DNA from: an uncultured bacterium
Lineage (GTDB): Bacteria > Bacillota > Clostridia > Lachnospirales > Lachnospiraceae
Direction: 5' to 3'
Length of the DNA stretch: 11,510 bases
NCBI GenBank assembly: GCA_945871045.1
Contig: CAMBUC010000042.1
Span: 1 to 11,510, forward strand
In this document: one piece after another, positions 6,019 through 11,510 of the stretch
Layout: each line of letters starts with the position of its first letter
How positions within the stretch are numbered: the stretch's first letter is position 1
Made by a program: the position numbers and the translations under genes
The notes under the pieces: generated by a model
Databases searched by the model: none
Told to the model about the DNA's origin: nothing
The model's input: only the letters and a program-made list of their open reading frames with translations

Positions 6019-8409
6019 CTACTTAAACTCCGCGATTGTCACGCCTGCATCACCTTCGCCAAACTCTGCCAGATGATAATCACCAATATAACTGAGGCGC
6101 TTTAAATGCGAATGCACCGCATTTCTAAGTGCACCCGTGCCTTTTCCGTGCACGATCCTCACCGAAGGCATATGTGCCAAAAGCGCATCATCCAAATACT
6201 TATCAAGTTTCGCTAATGCCTCATCCACTGTTAATCCAATCAACATCACTTCCGTGGAAACAGATGCGGATTTCGACATCTTAATACTTCCGGATCCGGT
6301 TTTTTCATAGCGTTTCTTTGCTGCCTTGACATCTGCATTTTCATCAATCAAAACAAGATCACTGATATTCACCTGAGAACGCAAAATACCCATCTGCACA
6401 AACAGATTTCCCTTTGTATCCGGAAGTGTATGAACCGTTCCCGTCAGGTTCATGCTGAGCACCTTCACCTTATCTCCAATACGAAGTTTTTTCGGTGCAT
6501 GATGATTTTTCTGCTGCTGTTCTTTCTTTTTCTTAGCAGCCTTTTCCTGTTTTTTCGCGATCTCCTCACGAAGTGCAGCACGTTCACGCTCCATATCCTT
6601 CATAGAAGGTGCTGCTGCACCATATTTTTGGAAATTTCGGATCGTTGCATCTGCAACTTCTTTTGCTTCTTTTAAAATCGCAGCCGCTTGTTCGTTGGCT
6701 TCCCGAAGGATCTTATCGCAGCTTTCATCCAATCGTTCCTGCTTGCGCGCCAACTGCTGATTCAGGCTCTTATTTTTTGACTTATACTGCTCAATCTCCG
6801 CCCGCTCTTTTTCGATGGTCACACGGCTGGTTTCCAGATCCGCGATGAGATCCTCAAAACTCTGCTGCTCAGAGGTAATGCGGACTTTTGCATCATCGAT
6901 CAGGTAGGAGGGCAGTCCCAGTTTTCCGGAAATCGCAAATGCATTACTCTTTCCGGGAATTCCGATGAGCAAACGATAGGTCGGACTCAATGTCTCCACG
7001 TCAAACTCGCAGCATGCGTTTTCTACACCGGGCGTACTTAATGCGTACACTTTGATCTCGCTATAATGGGTGGTCGCCATCGTGCGCACACCACGCTTAT
7101 GCAGATCATCTAATATCGCAATCGCCAACGCAGCACCCTCTGTAGGATCCGTTCCTGCGCATAACTCATCAAATAAAACAAGACATCTGTCATCCACATG
7201 ATCCAAAATACGGATGATATTCGTCATGTGGGAAGAAAATGTTGAAAGACTCTGCTCAATACTCTGCTCATCCCCGATGTCTGCAAATACATCATGAAAA
7301 ATTGCCAGTTCGGAGCGGTCATTTGCAGGAATATGAAGTCCCGCCTGCCCCATCAATGTCAATAATCCGACGGTTTTTAATGACACCGTCTTACCGCCGG
7401 TATTTGGCCCGGTCACCACAAGAAGTTCAAACGCCTCTCCCAAGCGGATATCGATGGGAACTACCTTTTTCGGATCTAAAAGGGGATGTCTTCCGCGTCT
7501 GATATTGATGCGTCCCTTTGTATTAAAAATAGGCGCCACACCGTTATAATCCTTTGCAAGTTCTGCTTTTGCAAAGATAAAATCCAATTCTACGAGGACA
7601 CGGTAGTCCGATTCCAATGTCACCGAATGCTCCGCGGTCTGATTAGACAGTTCTGCCAAGATCGCTTCAATCTCTTCCTGCTCCTCAATCAACAAAGATT
7701 TCAACTCATTGTTCAGATTGACAACGGATAAGGGCTCAATGAAAACGGTAGAACCGGTGGAGGACTGATCATGCACCATACCCGGGATCTGTGATTTATA
7801 CTCTGCCTTTACCGGCAGGCAGTAGCGATCTCCGCGCATCGTCACCACTGCATCCTGCAGACAGTTTCTGGTGCTCTCCTGTGCCATCAGTTTATTTAAC
7901 TGCGCATGCACACGGTCGTTCATACCGCGGATATTTTTCCGGATACTGCGCAATTTTGTGCTGGCGTCATCCGCGATCTCTTCCTCTGATATAATACACC
8001 TGCGGATCTCATCCTGCAGACTATTGAGCGGTTCAAGCGCTGTAAACATTGCATCCAGACTGTCCCTCGGGGAATCCTCGGATTTCCCTCTGGCAAAGTT
8101 TTTCATACGCTTCGCTGTTTCCAGCAACGAACAGATCCGAAGTAATTCAATGGCAGAAAGAGATGCTCCCAGACGAAGCCTCTGCAAAGAGCCGTTCACA
8201 TCGGTAATTCCAGACAATGATACGCTGCCATTTTTCAAAATACGTGTCAATGCATCTTTTGTAAATACTTGTGCCTCCTCAATGGCGGTCTGATCTGTCA
8301 TGGGAACCAGTTCCCTACAGCGTTTTTTTGCTTCTGCGGAAAATGCGTGCGCCTCTAATTTATCTATTATTTTATTGTATTCCAGTGTTTGATATGCTTT
8401 TTCATTCAT
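6019..8409 (-). CDS. mutS2: MutS2 ATPase with C-terminal Smr domain
   Basis: A 796-residue MutS2, full length for the family (about 780-800). In Bacillota MutS2 has been linked to suppression of recombination and, in B. subtilis, to rescue of collided ribosomes. Residues 1-300 are the core and clamp-like domains, without the mismatch-recognition domain of MutS. Walker A is GPNTGGKT at 334-341, and Walker B and signature lie around FDELCAGTDPTEG (413-425), with TTHYSE at 446-451. A long charged coiled coil spans about 515-635, then a KOW-like stretch (RIGDKVKVLSMNLTGTV, 643-659) and the Smr domain (about 720-796) with HGKGTGALR at 754-762. The usual LDLRG motif at the start of Smr reads VMLIG (721-725). 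The ATG at 8409 gives the family's usual N-terminus. An in-frame ATG at 8445 would lie inside the upstream terminator and is rejected. No ribosome binding site is visible. First gene of the left-hand set. Confidence 0.96.
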   Translation of the reverse strand: MNEKAYQTLEYNKIIDKLEAHAFSAEAKKRCRELVPMTDQTAIEEAQVFTKDALTRILKNGSVSLSGITDVNGSLQRLRLGASLSAIELLRICSLLETAKRMKNFARGKSEDSPRDSLDAMFTALEPLNSLQDEIRRCIISEEEIADDASTKLRSIRKNIRGMNDRVHAQLNKLMAQESTRNCLQDAVVTMRGDRYCLPVKAEYKSQIPGMVHDQSSTGSTVFIEPLSVVNLNNELKSLLIEEQEEIEAILAELSNQTAEHSVTLESDYRVLVELDFIFAKAELAKDYNGVAPIFNTKGRINIRRGRHPLLDPKKVVPIDIRLGEAFELLVVTGPNTGGKTVSLKTVGLLTLMGQAGLHIPANDRSELAIFHDVFADIGDEQSIEQSLSTFSSHMTNIIRILDHVDDRCLVLFDELCAGTDPTEGAALAIAILDDLHKRGVRTMATTHYSEIKVYALSTPGVENACCEFDVETLSPTYRLLIGIPGKSNAFAISGKLGLPSYLIDDAKVRITSEQQSFEDLIADLETSRVTIEKERAEIEQYKSKNKSLNQQLARKQERLDESCDKILREANEQAAAILKEAKEVADATIRNFQKYGAAAPSMKDMERERAALREEIAKKQEKAAKKKKEQQQKNHHAPKKLRIGDKVKVLSMNLTGTVHTLPDTKGNLFVQMGILRSQVNISDLVLIDENADVKAAKKRYEKTGSGSIKMSKSASVSTEVMLIGLTVDEALAKLDKYLDDALLAHMPSVRIVHGKGTGALRNAVHSHLKRLSYIGDYHLAEFGEGDAGVTIAEFK

Positions 8410-8416
8410 AGGTTTT

Positions 8417-8445
8417 AGTATACCACAAAAAAATGGCAGAGACAA
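8417..8445 (-). promoter_or_regulatory. Predicted extended -10 sigma-A promoter of mutS2 and downstream genes
   Basis: Read on the minus strand: TTGTCT (-35, 8440-8445; 4 of 6 consensus), a 17-base spacer, then TATACT (-10, 8417-8422; 5 of 6), with TG at 8424-8425 giving an extended -10. The -35 lies in the terminator hairpin of rplQ and the spacer covers its T-run. Seven bases separate the -10 from the mutS2 ATG, so the most likely start point is the A of that ATG (8409) or the base before it. Elements are seen directly; activity is inferred. Confidence 0.65.
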
Positions 8446-8457
8446 TTTGTCTCTGCC
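8427..8457 (-). terminator. Intrinsic terminator after rplQ (end of alpha operon)
   Basis: A near-perfect hairpin (GGCAGAGACA, loop AAT, TGTCTCTGCC; 8435-8457, a 10-bp stem) is followed on the minus strand by A and seven T (8427-8433). It begins 22 bases after the rplQ stop codon. The plus strand also has a T-run after the same stem (from 8460), so it could work in both directions, although no plus-strand gene was found to need it. It overlaps the mutS2 promoter. Confidence 0.92.
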
Positions 8458-8479
8458 GCTTTTTTATATTACATAAAAA

Positions 8480-9016
8480 TTAAACTAACTCAATAACAAC
8501 TGTCATTGCGCCATCGCCTTTACGCTCACCGATCTTAACGATTCTGGTGTAACCACCCTTACGGTCAACGTACTTCGGTGCGATCTCATCAAATAACTTT
8601 GCAGGAAGATCAACCTTCTTTGTGTTTCTCTTACGTCCGGCTAACTCGGTAGGAACCTCAGTTACAGGGTAAAGGATCTGTAACATCTGACGACGTGCGT
8701 GAAGACGAGAAGGCTTATCTTTCTTGATTGTCTTTTCAACTTCGTCATATACGGTAACTCTCTTGCCGTCTACAACCTCTTTTACACGCTTTCCATCAGC
8801 GTCCTTGCGGGCAACCTTAGCCATAACAGTCACTTGTTCGAAGTTATCTTTCTCTCTTACTGCTAACGCGATTAGTTTCTCGGTCCACTTTCGGATCTCT
8901 TTTGCTCTTGCCTCAGTAGTAACGATCTTTCCGTTATAGATCAACTGTGTAACCTGATTTCTCAGTAACGCTTTTCTCTGGGAAGAAGTTTTTCCCAATT
9001 TTCTATACTTTGCCAT
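8480..9016 (-). CDS. rplQ: 50S ribosomal protein L17 (enlarged form)
   Basis: L17 sits near the peptide exit tunnel of the large ribosomal subunit. The protein is 178 residues, against about 120-127 in B. subtilis and E. coli. The N-terminal half is standard (MAKYRKLGKTSSQRKALLRN at 1-20, then KIVTTEARAKEIR at 30-42), and so is the end (KLFDEIAPKYVDRKGGYTRI at 140-159, closing with VVIELV). The extra length is charged sequence at about 68-103 and a smaller block at about 114-137, on either side of the conserved LHARRQ (105-110). The ATG at 9016 has GGAGG at 9025-9029, eight bases away. An upstream in-frame ATG at 9031 overlaps that site and is rejected. Last gene of the alpha operon, followed by its terminator. 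Confidence 0.97.
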   Translation of the reverse strand: MAKYRKLGKTSSQRKALLRNQVTQLIYNGKIVTTEARAKEIRKWTEKLIALAVREKDNFEQVTVMAKVARKDADGKRVKEVVDGKRVTVYDEVEKTIKKDKPSRLHARRQMLQILYPVTEVPTELAGRKRNTKKVDLPAKLFDEIAPKYVDRKGGYTRIVKIGERKGDGAMTVVIELV

Positions 9017-9044
9017 TATTTTTTCCTCCATCTGTGGTACATCG

Positions 9045-9076
9045 GCATGCGCTCTTCGGACTTATCATGCGGATGC
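9045..9076 (-). repeat. Imperfect inverted repeat in rpoA-rplQ spacer
   Basis: GCATGCGC at 9045-9052 pairs with GCGGATGC at 9069-9076 with one mismatch, around a 16-base loop. Outer complementary pieces TGTGG (9033-9037) and CCACA (9086-9090) could close a larger structure, and TGGC-TTAT-GCCA at 9077-9088 is a competing small hairpin. Several folds are possible, so this one is tentative. Confidence 0.35.
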
Positions 9077-9097
9077 TGGCTTATGCCACATATTTAT

Positions 9098-9126
9098 ATT
9101 ATCGCCTTGCCTTCTTAATTTGCCAG
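9098..9126 (-). promoter_or_regulatory. Possible internal promoter for rplQ
   Basis: On the minus strand CTGGCA (9121-9126; 4 of 6 to the -35 consensus) is followed after 17 bases by GATAAT (9098-9103; 5 of 6 to the -10). The -35 lies in the loop and arm of the 13-bp inverted repeat at 9111-9138. It would allow rplQ to be expressed apart from rpoA. AT-rich spacers give such matches by chance, so confidence is low. Confidence 0.25.
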
Positions 9127-9138
9127 CAAATTAAGAAG
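9111..9138 (-). repeat. Perfect 13-bp inverted repeat in rpoA-rplQ spacer
   Basis: CTTCTTAATTTGC (9111-9123) and GCAAATTAAGAAG (9126-9138) are exact reverse complements separated by two bases. The RNA would be a strong hairpin of at least 12 bp. The minus strand continues GGCAAGGCGATAAT, without a T-run, so it is not a standard terminator. A processing or mRNA-stability element is possible. Confidence 0.8.
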
Positions 9139-9142
9139 CAGC

Positions 9143-9171
9143 GCATAGAGACACCTACGGTTCTGCTATGC
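9143..9171 (-). repeat. Bulged hairpin immediately after rpoA stop
   Basis: Starting one base after the rpoA stop codon, the minus strand reads GCATAG, C, AGAACC, GTA, GGT, G, TCT, CTATGC. GCATAG pairs with CTATGC, AGA with TCT and ACC with GGT, giving 12 base pairs, two single-base bulges and a GTA loop. It is followed after four bases by the perfect repeat at 9111-9138. No T-run follows. Confidence 0.6.
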
Positions 9172-9172
9172 T

Positions 9173-10132
9173 TTACTCATCACTGGAATTAAGCTGTAAG
9201 CCTAACTCCTTTAATTTTGCCAATACTTCCTCTAAAGACTTACGTCCAAGGTTACGAACCTTCATCATATCCTCAGGTGTACGGTTGGTGAGTTCCTCAA
9301 CCGTATTGATACCTGCACGCTTCAAACAGTTGTATGAACGCACGGATAACTCCAACTCGTCGATATTCATCTCCAGTACTTTTGCCTGTGCATTATCTTC
9401 CTTCTCGATCATAACATTTACGTCGATCGCAGCTTCTGAAAGATCGATGAACAGATTTAAGTGCTCACTGAGTACCTTCGCAGCCAGAGAAATTGCCTCA
9501 TCAGGCTCTAAAGTTCCATTGGTATATACATCTAATGTTAACTTGTCATAGTCTGTGATCTGTCCGACACGAGTATTCTCAACCAACAGATTCACACGCT
9601 CTACCGGAGTATAAATTGAATCTACCGAAATCACACCGATAGGCAGATCCTCACTCTTATTTTTGTCTGCGCTGACATAACCGCGTCCGGTTGTAATGGT
9701 CAACTCCATATACAATCTACAGTCAGGACCACCGTTTAAATGAGCGATCTCTAATTCAGGGTTCATGATCTCGATGTCAGAATCAACCTGAATATCTGCT
9801 GCGGTCACAATGCCTTCGCCTTCAAATTCAATATAAGCAACTTTAGATTCGTTTGTCGGGCTAGTATTCTTAATAGCCAGATTCTTAATGTTCATGATGA
9901 TCTCAGTCACATCTTCCTTTACACCGGGGATAGAACTGAACTCATGTAATACGCCATCAATCTTGATCTGACTAACTGCTGCACCCGGTAAAGATGAGAG
10001 CATGATTCTTCTCAAAGAATTACCAAGTGTTGTACCATATCCTCTTTCCAAGGGTTCTACGACAAATCTGCCGTATTTCTTGTCATCGGAAATCTCTGCT
10101 ATTTCAATCTTCGGCTTTTCAAATTCGAACAC
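9173..10132 (-). CDS. rpoA: RNA polymerase subunit alpha
   Basis: The 319-residue alpha subunit dimerises to nucleate RNA polymerase assembly and contacts promoter UP elements and activators. The N-terminal domain (about 1-230) shows the conserved LERGYGTTLGNSLRRIMLSS (28-47) and PGV-EDVTEI around 69-78. A linker (about 232-255) leads to the C-terminal helix-hairpin-helix domain (about 256-312) with ELSVRSYNCLKRAGI (261-275) and KVRNLGRKSLEEV (291-303). The start codon is GTG at 10132, supported by GGAGGG (10141-10146) eight bases upstream and by the family's usual N-terminus. It lies in the classical order rpsD-rpoA-rplQ but is flanked by two long hairpin-rich spacers. Confidence 0.98.
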   Translation of the reverse strand: MFEFEKPKIEIAEISDDKKYGRFVVEPLERGYGTTLGNSLRRIMLSSLPGAAVSQIKIDGVLHEFSSIPGVKEDVTEIIMNIKNLAIKNTSPTNESKVAYIEFEGEGIVTAADIQVDSDIEIMNPELEIAHLNGGPDCRLYMELTITTGRGYVSADKNKSEDLPIGVISVDSIYTPVERVNLLVENTRVGQITDYDKLTLDVYTNGTLEPDEAISLAAKVLSEHLNLFIDLSEAAIDVNVMIEKEDNAQAKVLEMNIDELELSVRSYNCLKRAGINTVEELTNRTPEDMMKVRNLGRKSLEEVLAKLKELGLQLNSSDE

Positions 10133-10179
10133 TGCAAAGTCCCTCCTTATTAGATATCAATTGTTGCAAACTGATGCCA

Positions 10180-10219
10180 GCAGGCGTTCGCACTATGCTG
10201 CGAGCGACCTGCGTGTGCC
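10180..10219 (-). repeat. Hairpin repeat unit, copy A, upstream of rpoA
   Basis: A 40-base unit. Its arms pair C181-G186 with C205-G211 and T187-A192 with T199-G204, including one T-G wobble and one bulged base (A207); G180 can also pair with C212. The unit ends in GCGTGTGCC (plus strand). It matches copy B at 10242-10280 at 29 of 40 aligned positions with one gap. It is the hairpin nearest the rpoA ribosome binding site. Confidence 0.7.
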
Positions 10220-10220
10220 A

Positions 10221-10240
10221 TGCACCCGTAAAGGGATGCA
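10221..10240 (-). repeat. Small hairpin between the two repeat copies
   Basis: TGCACCC (10221-10227), loop GTAAA, GGGATGCA (10233-10240): a 7-bp stem with one bulged A. It fills the gap between copies A and B, so nearly the whole spacer is self-complementary. Confidence 0.5.
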
Positions 10241-10241
10241 A

Positions 10242-10280
10242 GCAGATGTTTGCACTCGCTGCAAACATGCTGCGTGCGCC
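10242..10280 (-). repeat. Hairpin repeat unit, copy B, in rpsD-rpoA spacer
   Basis: A 39-base unit homologous to copy A. G242-A254 pairs with T260-C273 (numbers +10000): 13 pairs with a single bulged G269 and loop CTCGC. At two stem positions both partners differ from copy A and pairing is kept: T251-A263 here against C189-G202, and T247-A267 here against C185-G206. It ends in GCGTGCGCC. Confidence 0.7.
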
Positions 10281-10304
10281 GCACAACATTTGTTGTGCGT
10301 GTGC
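10281..10304 (-). repeat. Perfect 8-bp inverted repeat plus shared GCGTGTGC tail
   Basis: GCACAACA (10281-10288), TT, TGTTGTGC (10291-10298) is an exact inverted repeat, overlapping TGCGTGTGC at 10296-10304. The same 9-base word (TGCGTGYGC) also ends copies A and B, at 10210-10218 and 10271-10279. This may be a third, truncated member of the array. Confidence 0.5.
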
Positions 10305-10311
10305 ATATATA

Positions 10312-10340
10312 ATTCTAAGTAATTGAAAATTACTTAGAAT
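10312..10340 (-). repeat. Perfect 13-bp inverted repeat overlapping the rpsD stop codon
   Basis: ATTCTAAGTAATT (10312-10324) and AATTACTTAGAAT (10328-10340) are exact reverse complements around three bases. The 5' arm in the transcript contains the last rpsD codons and the TAA stop. No T-run follows (the minus strand continues TATATATGCAC), so it is not a classical terminator. It may mark or protect the rpsD 3' end, or slow ribosomes at the stop codon; both are inference. Confidence 0.8.
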
Positions 10341-10923
10341 AAAGTTCGACGATAAGCATCTCGTTTACAGGTACATCGATCATCTCGCGAGTAGGTAACT
10401 CCTTTACGGTTCCCTGTAAATTCTCTAAATCAGCATCTAACCACTCAGGAACTAATCTTCCGGTTGTGGTCTCTTTGATATCCTTAAATCTCTGGATGTT
10501 CTTGCTCTTCTCACGAATCTCAATGGTATCGCCAGCCTTTACAAGATAGGAAGGGATGTTTACCTGCTTGCCGTTTACTAATACGAACTTGTGGCCAACG
10601 ATCTGTCTTGCCTCTCTTCTGGTTCTGGCAAAACCGAGACGGAATACTACGTTATCCAGTCTGGACTCTAAGATAGTCATCAGGTTAGTACCGGTCATAC
10701 CTTTCATCCGGTCAGCTCTCTCATAATAGGTGTGGAAAGGCTTCTCCAATACGCCGTAGATGAACTTTGCTTTCTGCTTCTCACGAAGCTGTAAACCGTA
10801 CTCAGATACCTTACGGTTTGCTCTAACTAAATTACGATTAGACTTCTTATCATATCCTAAATAACTCGGCTCTAAGCCAAGGGATCTGCATCTTTTCAGT
10901 ACAGGTACTTTATTAACTGCCAT
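10330..10923 (-). CDS. rpsD: 30S ribosomal protein S4 (zinc-free form)
   Basis: The 197-residue S4 is a primary 16S rRNA binder that starts assembly of the 30S body. In several bacteria it is also a translational repressor of its own operon. The N-terminal part holds a single cysteine (C12), so it is the zinc-independent C- type. SEYGLQLREKQKAKFIYGV (40-58) is conserved, and the S4 RNA-binding domain (about 87-150) contains SRLDNVVFRLGFARTRREAR and GHKFVLVNGKQVNIPSYLV. The ATG at 10923 is preceded by AGGAGG at 10932-10937. It is only 18 bases from rpsK, so co-transcribed. Its stop codon lies in a 13-bp inverted repeat, and a 197-base structured spacer separates it from rpoA. Confidence 0.97.
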   Translation of the reverse strand: MAVNKVPVLKRCRSLGLEPSYLGYDKKSNRNLVRANRKVSEYGLQLREKQKAKFIYGVLEKPFHTYYERADRMKGMTGTNLMTILESRLDNVVFRLGFARTRREARQIVGHKFVLVNGKQVNIPSYLVKAGDTIEIREKSKNIQRFKDIKETTTGRLVPEWLDADLENLQGTVKELPTREMIDVPVNEMLIVELYSK

Positions 10924-10941
10924 CTTAATAATACCTCCTAA

Positions 10942-11337
10942 TTAAACTCTTCTACGTTTTGGTGGACGACATCCGTTATGAGGTACGGGAGTTACGTCAG
11001 TGATAGATGTAACCTCAAGACCACATGCAGAAAGTGCACGGATTGCTGCCTCACGACCTGAGCCGGGGCCCTTAACAAATACATCAACTGTCTTTAAACC
11101 ATGAATCAGAGCAGCCTTGGTAGCTGTCTCTGCTGCCATCTGTGCAGCATAGGGAGTAGATTTCTTTGAACCTCTAAATCCAAGACCACCAGCACTCGCC
11201 CATGATAATGCGTTACCTTCAGTATCTGTAAGGGTTACGATTGTATTATTGAAAGATGACTGAATATGTGCCTGTCCGCGTTCAACGTTTTTCTTTACGC
11301 GCTTTTTTGTTACTTTTTTTGCAACTTTTTTCGCCAT
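10942..11337 (-). CDS. rpsK: 30S ribosomal protein S11
   Basis: The 131-residue S11 lines the 30S platform and contacts mRNA near the E site. A lysine-rich N-terminal tail (1-18) precedes the conserved core: HIQSSFNNTIVTLTD (24-38), SAGGLGFRGSKKSTPYAAQ (48-66), VKGPGSGREAAIRAL (88-102), and the C-terminal PHNGCRPPKRRRV (119-131). Length is normal for the family. The ATG at 11337 follows rpsM by 32 bases. The site upstream is weak (AGGT-like). No unusual feature. Confidence 0.98.
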   Translation of the reverse strand: MAKKVAKKVTKKRVKKNVERGQAHIQSSFNNTIVTLTDTEGNALSWASAGGLGFRGSKKSTPYAAQMAAETATKAALIHGLKTVDVFVKGPGSGREAAIRALSACGLEVTSITDVTPVPHNGCRPPKRRRV

Positions 11338-11369
11338 GCTAAACTAACCTACTTTCTTCAAAATATATA

Positions 11370-11510
11370 TTACTTCTTCTTGTTTGCTACAGTTCTCTTC
11401 GGACCCTTACGTGTACGTGCATTGGTCTTTGTCTTCTGACCACGTACAGGCAGTCCCTTTCTGTGACGGATACCACGATAGCATCCAATTTCCTGCAGTC
11501 TCTTGATGTT
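11370..11510 (-). CDS. rpsM: 30S ribosomal protein S13, C-terminal 46 residues only
   Basis: Reading the minus strand from the right edge gives 46 codons and a TAA at 11370-11372. The segment GCYRGIRHRKGLPVRGQKT and the following NARTRKGP are the highly conserved C-terminal part of S13, which sits in the 30S head and contacts tRNA and the inter-subunit bridge. About 75 residues should lie beyond the window (usual length about 120). Its place before rpsK is the classical alpha-operon order. The operon leader, where S4 autoregulation would be expected in E. coli-type systems, is also outside. Confidence 0.97.
   Translation of the reverse strand, partial: NIKRLQEIGCYRGIRHRKGLPVRGQKTKTNARTRKGPKRTVANKKK

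Noticed and set aside
8410..8445. MutS2 start at the ATG at 8445
   Set aside because: It would begin inside the rplQ terminator stem and add 12 residues not seen in the family. The ATG at 8409 matches the usual N-terminus.
9068..9094. Eight-codon ORF in the rpoA-rplQ spacer as a leader peptide
   Set aside because: No ribosome binding site precedes it, it has no regulatory codon run, and it is short enough to be chance.
1..11510. CRISPR, transposase, phage, tRNA or rRNA genes
   Set aside because: No regular direct-repeat array, transposase motif, cloverleaf or rRNA-like stretch was recognised on either strand.

Overview
The window reads as a contiguous piece of chromosome from an anaerobic Clostridia bacterium, most likely a member of the Lachnospiraceae. 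This is inferred from protein style: an enlarged L17, a zinc-free S4 encoded inside the alpha operon, a YhaM-like HD protein, and strong GGAGG-type ribosome binding sites. I could not run a similarity search. Every gene I can support lies on the minus strand, so transcription runs from high to low coordinates. No mobile element, phage gene, CRISPR array, tRNA or rRNA was seen. Genes fill almost the whole window, and the largest gene-free gap is 197 bases.

Right part (about 8480-11510): the end of the ribosomal-protein alpha operon, in the order rpsM (3' end only), rpsK, rpsD, rpoA, rplQ. It ends at a strong intrinsic terminator at 8427-8457. The coding genes are ordinary, but the two spacers around rpoA (10133-10329 and 9017-9172) are unusually long and consist largely of successive hairpins. 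In the rpsD-rpoA spacer two hairpins are diverged copies of the same ~40-base unit, and their stems differ by compensatory base pairs. This is the best candidate in the window for something undescribed.

Left part (1-8409): a second, apparently co-transcribed set: mutS2, an OmpR-type response regulator, its membrane histidine kinase, a membrane-anchored HtrA-like PDZ protein, a YhaM-like OB-fold/HD protein, and rlmD (its last few codons lie beyond the left edge). A good extended -10 promoter for this set overlaps the rplQ terminator. Its predicted start point falls on the A of the mutS2 ATG, with no ribosome binding site visible, so a leaderless transcript is predicted.

The regulator-kinase-HtrA order recalls the envelope-stress circuits of Bacillota (CssRS with HtrA; WalRK with a terminal htrA). 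Here, however, the HtrA-like protein has lost the His, Asp and Ser of its catalytic triad by alignment. It is therefore more likely a sensor, scaffold or adaptor than a protease. The other genes of the set act in nucleic acid maintenance (MutS2), RNA 3'-end trimming (YhaM-like) and rRNA methylation (RlmD).
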